Assembly (NCBI RefSeq): GCF_027579695.1
Contig: NC_083579.1
Location: 71,905,371 to 71,969,370 of the forward strand
Direction: 5' to 3'
DNA: 64,000 nt
DNA from: Neoarius graeffei
Taxonomy: Eukaryota; Chordata; Actinopteri; Siluriformes; Ariidae
Shown here: in pieces, positions 25,267 through 36,895 of the stretch
Numbering within the stretch: position 1 is the stretch's first letter
Layout: each line of letters opens with the position of its first letter
Notes under the pieces: generated by a model
What the model saw: only the letters and a program-made list of their open reading frames with translations
What the model was told of the DNA's origin: nothing
Database searches by the model: none
Translations under genes and position numbers: made by a program

Positions 25267-26384
25267 TACTTTCATTTTTCTTTAGTGCCCCCTGTTGGAA
25301 TAACAATAATATTGCTTAAGTTTTAGCTAATAGAGCTATCCATCCATCCTTTATCTGGACCCTTTATCTGTCAGAGTCATAAGGGAAGCTGGAGCCAATC
25401 ACTGACTATGGGTGAAAGGTGAGGTACACCCTGAGTCCGCTGCCAATCTATTGCAGGGTTAAAACAGAGACAAACAACCATTCATACTCACATTCCCACC
25501 TCTGGGCAATTTAGAGTAGCCAGTTGACCAGTAGAGTAGCACAGAAGGACTGCTGCACAGATCGCTGATGTATCACAAACCACCTGCACAGCCTCCGTGA
25601 CGCCACTGGGCAACATCGCTTGGAACACCACACCAAGCACAGAAGCACCGCCACACAGAGCACTGGACAACCCCAATGTTAAAAAGAGCAACGAGCTCAC
25701 TGCAGTCCATAGCGAGGAGCACAGGCATCACCCATTGCGGACCAAGGCCTGAAGGAAACCGACGCCCAAAACTGGGTCTGGAGCTACACCACAACCAGTG
25801 GACATAACACTCAAACAAAGAACAAACATCAAACTGCACAAAACACAAAAAGAAAAACAAAGGGGAAAAAAGAAAAATAATTTTAAAAAACCCTCTGGTG
25901 AGAGCGGCAGCCAAAATGCGCACAGTGCACTCTTAATTGGAAATGGAAACAAACAAACATACATACACACACACACATATATATATAAAATGGATGTATG
26001 TTTTTTCCATTTCTAATTATGGAAATGGAAAGAGTGACGAAAAAGTGCCATGGTAGCACAGTGACAGAAAAAGCAAATCAACAAATACAATAAATACAGG
26101 CCATAGACTATATAATGATGTATAAACTCATACTGTATCACAATATTGTAAGCAAACTATACAGTAAAAAATACAATGTAAACTGACTTGTGAGTGAGGA
26201 TGATCATGTGGATGCTGCAGCTGAAATGAACTTCACATCTTCAATATGCTACCAGTTGTATCAGTGACCTCTACTGGACACTTCCTGTATTGCGTCATTT
26301 TACAGATTGCACTAATCAGAGAACAGATCTTATTTGCAGGTGTTTGGTGTGAAGGTTTTTGTTAAACAGAAAGGGAAGATGTGT
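25267..26384. repeat. Cassette spacer, unit 4
   Basis: Shorter copy of the spacer: old SINE fragment (25335-25530) followed by the unclassified block (25535-26040) and the B 3' flank. A short CA/TA microsatellite lies at 25962-25988. The L2-like piece is missing here. Confidence 0.55.
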
Positions 26385-26391
26385 GGCTGTG

Positions 26392-26829
26392 TTACTAGCA
26401 GCACAGAAATATACTGCACTGTCATCAGGAGTTGGACTGGATATGAGCAGAAACGCATCGCCTGTGGCTTGTCCTGTAATGTTGAATCGTGCTTTAAACT
26501 TTTCCTCAGGAGTGGATCTTTGAGACTGGAGCATCCCAATGAGCTCCATGGACTCACTGACTGTCTTTTGTTGAAACCAGTACATGTTGAAATAGCTGTT
26601 ATCACCATGTCGGCATTTGAGCTTTGCTTCGCTGTCTTTAGGTGTCATTAAATGTTGCGGTGTTTGCTGGATGTTGAGGGAAGAGATAACTGCAGCTAAA
26701 TATAAAAGTGATGTGTATATTTGTTAGAAGAAGTTGTTAGAACAAAGCTATTAAATGAAGTGAGTTTGACAAATCACGCTTACCTTTAAAACTAATCAGA
26801 ATTATACTTGGGACAATAATTTTAGCCAT
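26392..26829 (-). CDS. TRBV: T-cell receptor V segment, family B member 4
   Basis: Leader exon 26784-26829, V exon 26392-26695. More diverged than B1-B3: KLKCRHGDNSYFNMYWFQQ (Phe after Trp), QSQRST in CDR2, SSPTPDDSAVYFCAAS. Open frame; heptamer CACAGCC (26385-26391); in the nonamer region the base before the run is changed (ACAAAAACC on the coding strand, a perfect match, against ACAAAAAGC in B1). Possibly functional. Confidence 0.82.
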
Positions 26830-27154
26830 CTTGTCAAGTGTTCTCCAGGCTTCCACTCTGTCAATAGTGTGCATCAGAATGACAATCAACACTGTTTATA
26901 CAGTTTCATTTCTCTTTACTGCCCTCTATTGGAATAACTAGAACATTGCTTAAGTGTTAGCTAATGTAATTAGTCAAGTAGTGAAGTAAATTCGTGTGCA
27001 GTAGAATTTATTGTTCGGAATAAAACAGACGAGTGTGAGTCAAAGGAAAAACCTTAAAATGCAACATGAATAAGAACTGAATCAGATTTTTTTTCTTCAT
27101 GAATACTTGATACTCATTAGGTGCTGGAACATGTGTGTTGAATAAAATGGAGAT
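26830..27154. other. B4 5' flank
   Basis: Non-coding family B flank. Confidence 0.4.
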
Positions 27155-27415
27155 CTCATCTCATCTCATTATCTCTCGCCACTTTATCCTGTTCTACAGG
27201 GTCGCAGGCAAGCTGGAGCCTATCCCAGCTGACTACGGGCGAAAGGCGGGGTACACCCTGGACAAGTCGCCAGGTCATCACAGGGCTGACACATAGACAC
27301 AGACAACCATTCACACTCACATTCACACCTACAGTCAATTTAGAGTCACCAGTTAACCTAACCTGCACATCTTTGGACTGTGGGGGAAACCGGAGCACCC
27401 GGAGGAAACCCACTG
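27155..27415 (-). mobile_element. 5'-truncated SINE with target duplication
   Basis: Contains the tail and body only and stops within the body (GGAGGAAACCCAC), yet both edges carry AAATGGAGAT (27145-27154, 27416-27425). This shows truncation during insertion, not later decay. Confidence 0.88.
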
Positions 27416-27772
27416 AAATGGAGATGATGTAGAAAAAATTTACACTTTTGTGACACTTGTTTGCAATAAACAATGCAAAAGAAAAGAATAGTTTTTTCTA
27501 ATAATATTCCTGAGCAGCACTAAACTAAATTGTGAGTGAGAATAATTTAATTGAAGTTCATATGAATGAAGTTTGAAATGTAGATCATGTGGATGCTGCA
27601 GCTGAAATGATCTTCACATCTTCAACATGCTACCAGTCTTATCAGTGACCTCTACTGGACACTTCCTGTATTGCGTCCTATTACAGATTGCACTAATCAG
27701 AAAACAGATCTTATTTGCAGGTGTTTGGTGTGAAGCTTTTTGTTAAACAGAAAGGGAAGGTGTGTGGCTGTG

Positions 27773-28209
27773 TTACTAGCAGCACAGAAATATACTGCAC
27801 TGTCATCAGGAGTTGGACTGGATATGAGCAGAAATGCATCCCCTTTAGAGTGTCCTGTAATGTTGAATCGTGCTTTAAACTTGTCCTCAGGAGTGGATTT
27901 TTCATAATGGAGCATCCCAATGAGCTCAATTGAGACACCAGCGGTCTTTTGCTGATACCAGTACATGTAGGGATAGTTGGTATCACCATGTTGGCAGCTG
28001 AGATTTGCTTCACTCTGCTCATTTGTGATTAGTAGATTTGGTGGTAATTGCTGGATGTTGAGAGAAGATATCACTGTTGCTATAAAGAAAAGTGATGTGT
28101 ATATTCATTAGTAGAAGTTAGGACCAAATTATTATATTGAGTAATTTTGGTTATCATGCTTACCTTTAAGACTCATGATAATTATATATGAGATAATAAT
28201 TTTAGCCAT
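27773..28209 (-). CDS. TRBV: T-cell receptor V segment, family B member 5
   Basis: Leader exon 28164-28209 reads MAKIIISYIIIMSLK. The V exon (27773-28079) begins TVISSLNIQQLPPNLLITNE, with Cys in NLSCQHGD, Trp in MYWYQQKT and Cys in DSAVYFCAAS. It is the most divergent B member in framework 1 and is not part of an A-D-B cassette. Heptamer CACAGCC (27766-27772), nonamer ACAAAAAGC. Possibly functional. Confidence 0.83.
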
Positions 28210-28427
28210 CTTGTCAGGTATTCTCCAGGCTTTCCAGGCTCTAGTCCAATATTTTTTAAAACTTATTTTATGCTATCTTTAAATGATAAAATATCCCTGA
28301 CTTAGTCTGTATTTTGACTGCATATCTTCTCGCTCTCAGTAAAGGTGCAAATGCATCAACACAGGAAGGTGTCACATGACACATGAGGGGATTTCTGTAC
28401 ATGGTTTAGTGTGTATGTAGCACTGTG

Positions 28428-28874
28428 TTACTCACTGCACAGAAATACAAGGTGCTGTATTCTGCTGTCACAGACTGTGCCGTAAGATAACCTTCCTTCT
28501 CTGCATCTCCTGAAATGTTGAACCCTGTTTTTTCTATTTGGGGCTTCTTGAAGTTGAGAAATCCAATGAACTCAAGACTTTGCTGGTTAACTTGCTGATA
28601 CCAGTATATTTTGTCATATTTTTGGTCATGGTGGCTGCAGGTGATATTTAAGGTTTCACCAGGTTTCAAGAGTAGGTCAGCTGGGAACTGTGAAACAGAT
28701 AAAGACATGCAGCTTCCTGGAGGGATATGAGGGATAAAAAAATGAATTAATAAATTAAAATAAAAAAAAAATAGAAACGGTAAAAAAGTTTTCAAAGAAG
28801 CATATGAAATCACATTTTCACTCACCTACAAACCAGTGTAATAGGAAATATTTTGCTGCAGTACTAAACATCAT
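28428..28874 (-). CDS. TRBV: T-cell receptor V segment, family C member 1
   Basis: The leader exon (28826-28874) reads MMFSTAAKYFLLHWFV and the V exon (28428-28716) begins SCMSLSVSQFPADLLL. Cys in LNITCSHHD, Trp in KIYWYQQVN, second Cys in STLYFCAVSN; the usual Asp of DSAVYF is replaced (EYSTLYF). Perfect heptamer CACAGTG (28421-28427), nonamer ACAGAAATC (7 of 9). A CRE-like CGTGACTTCA lies about 65 bases upstream of the ATG. Open and probably functional. Confidence 0.85.
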
Positions 28875-29485
28875 GATGCATGGTAGCCTATTAAGAATAT
28901 TAAGTTGGTCTGATTACTGTGCTGTGGAAGAATCTGGATGAAGTCACGTGCTGCTTTATGTTATATGTATCACTACTGCCCCCATATGGACCTCTTCTCC
29001 TGATATTCCACTGTTTGGATGTCACTTTGCATATAATTAAATATAATCTCATATATATGGGCAATTCTTCAGCAGAGAGGCCAACATTATGAAATTATTA
29101 AGATTGCCTTAACTTGTCAAATCAGTGATTTTGTTAAAGTATGGAATCCAAGGCAAAAGGTACTGAAAACCATATTTAAAAAAAAAAATCATCAGCCCAA
29201 TTATAGCAATGTCACTTCAGAGAAATCTTGGTTTGAATTTTAAGAAATGAAAGTTCATTATTTTCCCCTGACGTAATTCTGTTACTGACTTTTCTTTCCT
29301 CATAAAATATTTTGTGTTCAGAGTTAAACATAGCCAGTATTTCTATGCTTTTTTTAGGGTCAAAAGATATATCCTATACAGTGTGAATTTTTTTAATACC
29401 ATTATCTTGAGTACTGCAACTAAAAAAAAAAAGTTACTACATTTTGTTGTGAATGTAATTCTGTTACCGAAGAACTACTCATATA
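28875..29485. other. Non-coding
   Basis: Only the C1 promoter region at the left edge is recognisable. AT-rich, nothing else seen. Confidence 0.4.
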
Positions 29486-29735
29486 TAACAGTTATTCGAT
29501 GACTAAATTGAGTAATACATGAGCTGATAGCTGACGAGACATGTAGCGTCAAGTAGGCTGTAAGCCATGTATGATGGGATTGAGTGGAATAACTGTTTTA
29601 TTCTATCCACATTCACTGGATTTTGAAAAACAGAGCATTTTTATTTTTTGCAAATTTGATAAATAAAAACTTTATACAAAACGTCTGATAAATCATTTCT
29701 GCTTAGAATGTAAAAAAAAGCCTGTTGGTGGATGC
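29486..29735 (+). repeat. Unclassified MITE-like repeat, copy 1
   Basis: Starts TATAACAGTTATTC, includes GAGCTGATAGCTGACGAG and GTGGAATAACTGTTTTATT, and ends near AAATCATTTCTGCTTAGAA. Two further copies are at 36660-36895 (reversed) and 38752-39410. The inner TTATTCCA / TGGAATAA pair can fold back. Confidence 0.6.
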
Positions 29736-29925
29736 AGAATTTTCATTGAGAGCGACAGAGATCACTTGTTAGCAGTGATTGCTGCTAAAGGTTGTGCAAC
29801 AAAGTATGAAGTTAATGGTACCATCATTTTTGTCTATGCCATTTTCATTTGTTTTGTTATGTAAAATATTCAGTTGAATCAAAAGCAAAGTCTGATTTGT
29901 GTCAAATTTGGAATAAACAATGATG

Positions 29926-31125
29926 GCTGCCACGGTGGTGTAGTGGTTAGCACGGTCGCCTCACAGCAAGAAGGTTCCGGGTTTGAACCCAGCGGCCGGT
30001 GAGGGCTTTTTTGTGTGGAGTTTGCATGTTCTGGTGGCACGGTGGTGTAGTGGTTAGCATGGTTGCCTCACAGCAAGAAGGTTCCGGGTTTGAACACAGT
30101 ACCTGGCGAGGGCCTTTCTGTGTGGAGTTTGCATGTTCTCCCCATGTCTATGTGCTCTGGTTTCCCCCACAGTCCAAAGACATGCAGTTAGGTTAATGTG
30201 GGGTGTCCTTGAGCAAGGTACCTAACCCCTGACTGCTCCCTGGGTGCTGTAGTATGACTGCTCTGTGTGTGTGTGTTCACTGCTTCAGATGGGTTAAATG
30301 GAGAGGATGAATTTCACTGTACTTGAAGTGTGCATGTGACAAATAAAGGTTTCTTTTTCTTTTGGGGTGGCACAGTGGTGCAGTGGTTAGCACTGTCGTC
30401 TCACAGCAAGAAGGTTCTGGGTTTCAGCCCAGCGGCCAATGGGAACCTTTCTGTGTGGAGTTTGCATGTTCTCCCCGTGTCTGTGTGGGTTTCCTCCGGG
30501 TGCTCCGGTTTCCCCCACAGTCCAAAGACATGCAGGTTAGGCTAATTGGTGGCTCTAAACTGACTGTAAGCGTGAATGTGAGTGTTAATAATTATTTGTC
30601 TCTGTGTCAGCCCTGCAATAAGCTGGCGACTTGTCCAGGGTGTAGCCCGCCTCTCACCCATAGTCAGCTGGGATAGGCTCCAGCTTGCCTGCGACCCTGT
30701 AGAACAGGATAAGCGGCTACAGATAATGAATGGATGGATGGATGGATGCCATTAACTTTTGGGGCGGCACGGTGGTGTAGTGGTTAGCACTGTCGCCTCA
30801 CAGCAAGAAGGTTCTGGGTTTGAGCCCAGTGGCCAACGGGGGCCTTTCTGTGTGGAGTTTGCATGTTCTCCCCGTGTCTGCATGGGTTTCCTCTGGGTGC
30901 TCTAGTTTCCCCCACAGTCCAAAGACATGCAGGTTAGGCTAATTGGTGGCTCTAATTTGACCGTGAGTGTGAATTTTTGTTTGTCTCTATGTGTCAGGCC
31001 TGCGATGATCTGGCAACATGTCCAGAGTGTACCCCACCTCTCGCCCATAGTCAGCTGGGATAGGCTCCAGCTTGCCCATGACCCTGTACAAGATAAGCAG
31101 TTACAGATAATGGCTGGCTGGATGG
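29926..31125 (+). mobile_element. Row of four SINE heads in the same orientation
   Basis: Heads start at about 29928, 30034, 30362 and 30762, all forward. The first is cut after about 105 bases. The second (30034-30360) switches after the head into a different body (TGTCCTTGAGCAAGGTACC, then CAAATAAAGGTTTCTTTTTC), a second SINE type using the same tRNA head. The third and fourth have the standard body; the third ends in ATGGATGG repeats. Confidence 0.8.
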
Positions 31126-31265
31126 ATATTCAACATGCTACCAGTTTTATCAGTGACCTCTACTGGACACTTCCTGTATTGCGTCCTATTACAGATTGTA
31201 CTAATCAGAGAACAGATCTTATTTGCAGATGTTTGATAAACAGAAAGGGAAGGTGTGTGGCTGTG

Positions 31266-31714
31266 TTACTAGCAGCACAGAAATATACTGCACTGTCCTC
31301 AGGAATTAGAATGGATATGAGCAGAAATGCTTCCCCTGTGGATTGTCCTGAAATGCTGAATCATGCTTTAACCTTTTCCTCAGGAATGGATCTTTCATAC
31401 TGGAGCATCCCAATGAGTTCAAGGCTTTGCTGGTTTACCTGCTGATACCAGTGTATTTTGTCATACATTTGGTTATGGTGGCTGCATGTGATATTTAACA
31501 GTTCCCCAGGTTGCAGGAATAGATCCGTAGGGAACTGTGAAACAGTTATACACATGTCGCTCCTTAGAGGGATATCAGGGAGGGGGAAAAAAAAAGCCTT
31601 AGTACCAATCACAAATTTAAAAAAAAAGTGAGATTTCAAAGAAACGTCCTCACATTTTCACTCACCTATAAACCACTATAATAGAAAATATGTTGCTGTA
31701 GCTCTAAAGATCAT
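31266..31714 (-). pseudogene. Hybrid V pseudogene, family C 5' half and family B 3' half
   Basis: Leader (31666-31714) and the first half of the V exon match C1 (VSQFPTDL, LNITCSHHNQMYDKIHWYQQVN), while from about LIGMLQYERS onward, at roughly 31410, the sequence, the RSS region and the 3' flank match family B. Lesions: TAG in the leader, a one-base loss at the start of the V exon, and TGA in framework 3 where B has CGA. The nonamer has been deleted from the RSS. Not functional. The junction falls in a short shared GARCTCATTGG block. Confidence 0.85.
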
Positions 31715-31899
31715 GATGCATCATAGAAGACTATTAAGTTGGTCTGATTACTGTGCTGTGGAGGAACCTGGATGAAGTCATGTGCTGTTTGATGTTATAT
31801 GCATCACTACTGCCCCCTTATGGATCTCTTCTTCTGATACCTCACTGTTTGAACGCCACACATGATGGTGCTTAACAGTATCTAGATCTATGCATTATA

Positions 31900-32325
31900 C
31901 GGGTATCTCATCTCATCTCATCTCATCTCATCTCATCTCATCTCATCTCATCTCATTATCTCTAGCCGCTTTATCCTGTTCTACAGGGTTGCAGGCAAGC
32001 TGGAGCCTATCCCAGCTGACTACGGGCGAAAGGCAGGGTACACCCTGGACAAGTCGCCAGGTCATCACAGGCCTGACACATAGAGACAGACAACCATTCA
32101 CACTCACATTTCACACCTACCGTACGGTCAATTTAGAGTCACCAGTTAACCTAACCTGCATGTCTTTGGACTGTGGGGGAAACCGGAGCACCCGGAGAAA
32201 ACCCACGTGGACACTGGGAGAACATGCAAACTCCACACAGAAAGGCCTTCGTTGGCCACGGGGCTCGAACCCAAACCTTCTTGCTGTGAGGCGACAGTGC
32301 TAACTACTACACCACCGTGCCACCT
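31900..32325 (-). mobile_element. SINE with long TCATC tail
   Basis: The tail is about ten TCTCA units (31905-31956), the longest here. The head ends near 32325. No clear target duplication found. Confidence 0.85.
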
Positions 32326-32815
32326 AATGGGAGAAAATTACATTTAAAAATTCAAGTTCAACTGTAGTGCAGGAGCATGATGGATGTTTTATCAGCCGTA
32401 TGATCACAGACTAAACTGAATGGGCTTATGTCCATGTCACTATGGCATGTATGTATTCAGTAACTTGATCACAGTGTGGCATTCAGTGTGAGATCATGCT
32501 TAGTTAGCAAGCATTTCGATATCTTAGTAGATTTTTTTTTTTTTACTACCATATGGCCCTGGTCATGCTATTGGTCCCAATTATGTTGCAGGAGGAATAA
32601 AACTTAAACATCCTTGTATGTACCCAGTACTATGCATTTTGATTTCCTAATACCCTGAAGATAACAAATCATAGAGATTAGGAGCTTAATGGGACCTAGT
32701 GCACATTAACCAGGCATCTGAATGAAGCAACAAAAAGTTGTTTCACATAAGGTGGTGTAAACTCAATGTTTCTAAAATTCACTTTATCTAAGCTGGTCAA
32801 TGATGCAAGCAGGCT
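32326..32815. other. Non-coding
   Basis: No gene or repeat recognised apart from a T-run at 32531. Confidence 0.4.
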
Positions 32816-33717
32816 TGTAGTACTCAAGTCCAGGACTCGGACTCGAGTCTGACTCATGCCCTAATTTTAAGGACTTGTGACTTGCCTTGGACTTGAGCAC
32901 TGATGACTCGGACTTGGACTCATGCATTAACTGTATTCAGACTCGTAAATTGGAGACAAAGACTCTGATTTTTTCTTTATTTTTTTGTAACATGCCATAA
33001 TAATTTGGTATAAGATATTTATATCTACATTAATTTTTATACCAATTTCATGCAAGAGTGTCACACCTGCGCGCCTTGGCACATGCATCAGATAGACTCT
33101 CAGGCACGCTCCGGACAGTGCGCATGCCAAGCGGACTCTCATGCCATAAATGGCTCACACCTGCACAGGATTAAGGCACAACCAGCGCGCCTATATAAAA
33201 ACTGTGAAAACGCACTTACTTTGCGAAGTATTGAGTCGCGTTGCTGAAACGTTACTGAGCCTTATTTCCTTGTTTGGTTTCCTGATCCCTGATTTCCTGT
33301 TTCTAGTCTTAGACTCTGCCCGGTCTACAATAGCCTGTTTGTGCCTTGCTCAACCTATTACCTGTTTTACTGTTTTACGATTTTACCTGTCATTCTGGAT
33401 TGTTTACGTGTCTTCACTTGTATTAATAAACACACCTTCTGCACTTACATCCATCTCCCAACCATCTCTGACAGAATACTTCACACTCCCTGACAAAGAG
33501 AAGCACATTCACCTGTTCATATGTCATGTTCAGGAGCAAACAAATTTTAATGGCGCGAAAACAGCCACTATCAAATGGTGTGGTTGGAGTCTTGTTCTCG
33601 GACTCAACTCGGACTCAACTTGAAATTTTTTTTTAATGCCTTGGACTTCATTCGGACTTGAACACTGGGGACTAAAGACTGGACTCGGACTCGAGGTTTA
33701 GTGACTCGACTACTACA
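32816..33717. repeat. MITE built of GACTCGAG-like words, interrupted
   Basis: Left end TGTAGTACTCAAGTC and the right end read in reverse (TGTAGTAGTCGAGTC) form inverted ends. The interior repeats GGACTCGGACTCGAG-like words near both edges. The middle (33059-33473) looks like a separate insertion. Confidence 0.65.
33059..33473 (+). mobile_element. Possible solo LTR (gypsy-like), low confidence
   Basis: About 415 bases starting TGTCAC and ending TGACA inside the MITE, with a TATATAAA box at about 33191 and an AATAAA-containing region near 33424. No internal retroelement coding sequence. No clear target duplication seen, so this could be another kind of repeat. Confidence 0.35.
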
Positions 33718-34214
33718 CTAGATCCCAGCAAGGTAAACACACTTCCTTTGTGGCAAAAATTGAACATTTCAGCAGAATCGGAACACCGGTTACAAAGGCA
33801 ATTGAAATTCCGTAGGTGACATAAATGTTTATGGAAAATAGTTGAATTAACTTTGGACAAATGGCACATCTTAAAATTCTCAGTGTTTCAGAAGTCTGTG
33901 TATTACACCTATACGTATATGTTAGACTCTGCCTTCTCAGAGAGCATTCTGAATGACTCCAGTTCTTACCTGTTGAGATGCAGGAGCCTCCTAGAAATAA
34001 CTTAAAGTTGTTCACAAAAAAGTCACACACAGAACCATGGGTTTGCATTGCATCTGGCGAGACTGACATTCAACATGCAGCTTGAATCTTATGACACATT
34101 TAAACCATCAACTCTTAGTCGTCCAACCAACAAGACATTTTGAGGCTATGCTAAACAGGAAGAAACTATGAACAGTTCCTATCTGGTTCAATATCTGCAT
34201 GCAACATGGCATAC
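33718..34214. other. Non-coding
   Basis: No gene or repeat recognised. Confidence 0.4.
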
Positions 34215-34576
34215 AGGGCGGCACAGTGGTGTAGTGGTTAGCACTGTTGCCTCACAGCAAGAAGGTCCAGGTTCGAACCCCGTGGCCGGCGAGGGCCTTT
34301 CTGTGTGGAGTTTGCATGTTCTGTCCGTGTGGGTTTCCTCCGGGTGCTCCGGTTTCCCCCACAGTCCAAAGGCATGCAGGTTAGGTTAACTGGTGACTCT
34401 AAATTGACCGTAGGTGTGAATGGTTGTCTGTGTCTATGTGTCAGCCCTGTGATGACCTGGCGACTTGCCCAGGGTGTACCCCGCCTTTCGCCCGTAGTCA
34501 GCTGGGATAGGCTCCAGCTTGCCTGCGACCCTGTAGAACAGGATAAAGCGGCTAGAGATAATGAGATGAGATGGGG
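34215..34576 (+). mobile_element. SINE with 12-base target duplication
   Basis: Between AACATGGCATAC copies (34203-34214 and 34577-34588). Forward, complete; a few bases missing after GCATGTTCT. Confidence 0.9.
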
Positions 34577-34631
34577 AACATGGCATACGGCCAAATGGGA
34601 GGCTTTGGGTGACTGTGGTCACCTGGAAATA

Positions 34632-34914
34632 GATCAGGAAAAAAAACAACTAGAAAAGCACTCAGAGAGCGCAGACCTCTGCCAAGCAGCTCATCTCGCA
34701 ATGGTAAAGAATCCTTTAAAAAAATCCTGGATCCAGAAGGTGATCTGGATCACCGCCAAAATTTAATGGATTGTTACTTGTGCCCAGTCACACCTCTGGA
34801 AAAAAAATTCAGAGCAATCCATTCATAACTTTTTCCGTAATGTTGCTAACAGACAAACCAACAAACAAACAAACCAACACTACCGAAAACATAACCTCCT
34901 TGGCGGAGGTAATT
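34632..34914 (+). mobile_element. RTE-type LINE 3' end fragment
   Basis: Ends in ACATAACCTCCTTGGCGGAGG, preceded by AACAAACAAACC. This is the typical 3' end of fish RTE elements. A second copy lies at 63646-63886. No coding part. Confidence 0.6.
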
Positions 34915-35320
34915 ATGCTATGCAAGCTAGTCCTATATGAAAACTATTAGGACATGTTGTGCTTTTGGTGATAAATATGTAACATGATCTAATAGGAGCT
35001 TAGACATGATATTTTTTGGAGTAGGTCCAATAGTGTGACCAGGACCATGTCTTAAATTTGCCTTTTCATGAAGACAGCTTAGACAAGATAAGAAAGTAAT
35101 TAAACTTTTTCATGTCAAAATATGGTAAAAGCAGAAAAAGGCTTTTTTTTTGCAAATATCCACTTTTTCATCTTCCTTCCTTCCTTCCTTCCTTCCTTCC
35201 TTCCTTCCTTCCCAGAATTCAGCCACAATGACATCCAATAGGTTAATTGAAACCAATAAATATATTTCGACCATCACTCACCATGCCATACTGCATGTAT
35301 ATGATGGTGAGTCAGTGTGA
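34915..35320. repeat. Non-coding with CTTC microsatellite
   Basis: A CTTC repeat of about ten units at 35173-35212. Otherwise E1 3' flank. Confidence 0.6.
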
Positions 35321-35358
35321 GCTTTTTGTAGAGCTAACCAGGGATCTTATACACTGTG

Positions 35359-35858
35359 TATGTTTTACCTGCACAGTAATACACAGCACTGTCATTTCTC
35401 AACACGTTTTCCATGATCAGAAAGGCATCACTTGCTCCATCTCCATCCAGTTTAATTTCTCTATTCAAACCAGATTCTACGTATTTATTATTTCTGTAGA
35501 GATGTCCAAGTAGTTGTAGATCTTGGTCCCCAGACTGTTTGTACCAGAGGATGACATTGTAGCTTGGGTCACGCTGAGAACACTCAAACCTCACATCATC
35601 ATGCTCATTCAACAAAAAATCAGGAGGCTTTTGATGGACAGTGAAGCTTAATGACATTCCTGTAAAACCAACACAATTTAAAGGTTTATTGAATTTCTTT
35701 ACTAAGTTTGTCTTGTTTCAAAATGATTACCGCTATACTAAAACATAAAATGTGGTGTTTTTTAAAATAATTTGTCAAGCCACTATATTACATACTATTT
35801 TAATACCTGTTGAAAAAATCACAAAGGCAGTGATGGTGATAATGATGGTTCTGATCAT
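35359..35858 (-). CDS. TRBV: T-cell receptor V segment, family E member 1
   Basis: The leader exon (35807-35858) reads MIRTIIITITAFVIFST and the V exon (35359-35659) begins GMSLSFTVHQKPPDFLL. Cys in VRFECSQRD, Trp in VILWYKQSG, second Cys in DSAVYYCAGKT. Perfect CACAGTG (35352-35358), 22-base spacer and ACAAAAAGC (8 of 9). The single member of its family in the window. A CRE-like CGATGTCA lies about 80 bases upstream of the ATG (35936-35943). Open and probably functional. Confidence 0.86.
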
Positions 35859-35935
35859 GGTTCTGCATCTGGAGCGAGAGAGCTTATTTTTCTTCTCGGT
35901 TATGGATCTACAATATACAGTACAGGGACAGGAAA

Positions 35936-35943
35936 TGACATCG
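35936..35943 (-). promoter_or_regulatory. CRE-like box of E1 promoter
   Basis: CGATGTCA followed by TTTCC on the coding strand, the same context as in the G genes (TGATGTCATTTCC). Role inferred from Vbeta promoters. Confidence 0.4.
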
Positions 35944-36027
35944 TATGCTTGTGCTCATGACTTTTCTGTAGCATGGGGTTGTGGTTTCATCGTTGGATTC
36001 CTATCAGCAGCTGAGATGAGGTATTTG

Positions 36028-36249
36028 TTAGACAATTGCAATGTGTGCACAGAAATACAACCCAGTTTCTGCAGAAGAAATATTCCTTATAATTAATGAA
36101 CATTCTTTGTCTGCATCTCCAGCAATTTTGCCTTCATAAATTGGCTCAGTAGTGGGGAATAAAGTTTTCCCAGATGGACCAGAGGATGCAATTATACCAT
36201 GGAACATCATGTGATATATATTTTCCACTGGATATGAGCAATCGTGCAC
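36028..36249 (-). pseudogene. Degenerate V exon, family E-like (E2)
   Basis: Reads EPIYEGKIAGDADKECSLII and RNISSAETGLYFCAH, a clear framework 3 with the second Cys. The region before it has a Cys (HDCSYPV) but no recognisable core Trp, and the start of the exon and a leader are not found. A relic. Confidence 0.65.
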
Positions 36250-36660
36250 TTTGACTGGCTACTCTACTACCAGCTCAAATACCATGACCCATGACTAGAA
36301 AAAAAAAATGGCAGAGTGTGCTGCTGAACCAACCAAGGACGAAATAATAACTCTACTCGAAACCCCCCCCCCAAAAAAAAATTACCAAGCATTTAAAAGG
36401 AACAGAAATAGCTAAAAGAATATGCCCCCCCCCAATATCTCCTGTTCCACACTCCAGCCCAGTAGGTGGCAGTAATGCACATTTAAGTTGGTTTGCCAAC
36501 TGCCCAAAAAAAATAACACTCCAAAAAAAATTAAAAAAGCTACAAAATATGGAATAAAAGTATTTGATGGTAACAGCTTATCTTTTTCTATTTTTCAATA
36601 ATAATAATAATAATAATAATATAGCATTTTTCACAAATTGTGAGTGTCATTTTGCCAGTT
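36250..36660. repeat. Unclassified repeat with C and A runs
   Basis: Contains C-runs at 36364 and 36427 and an AAT microsatellite at 36598-36620. The stretch CACTCCAGCCCAGTAGGTGG recurs in reverse at about 39660, so this is part of the longer repeat shared with 39410-39700. Confidence 0.5.
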
Positions 36661-36895
36661 TGTTTACGTTCTAAATGGAAATAATTTTGTCAGCAACTTT
36701 GTATAAAGTTTTTATTTATCGAATTTGCAAAAAATAAAAATGCTCTGTTTCTTAAAATCCAGTGAATGCGGATATAATAAAACAGTTATTCCACTCAATC
36801 TTGTCGTACATGGATTATAGCTAACTCGGTGCTATGCACCTCATCGGCTATCAGCCCATGTACGACTCGATTTCTTGGAATAACTGTTATATACA
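36660..36895 (-). repeat. Unclassified MITE-like repeat, copy 2 (reversed)
   Basis: Reverse copy of 29486-29735, bounded by GGAATAACTGTTATA at the right edge. Confidence 0.6.

Noticed and set aside
36020-36047. 12-base-spacer RSS next to E2 (CACACAT, ACAAATACC)
   Set aside because: The heptamer matches only four of seven bases, and the V exon is a relic. Most likely chance.
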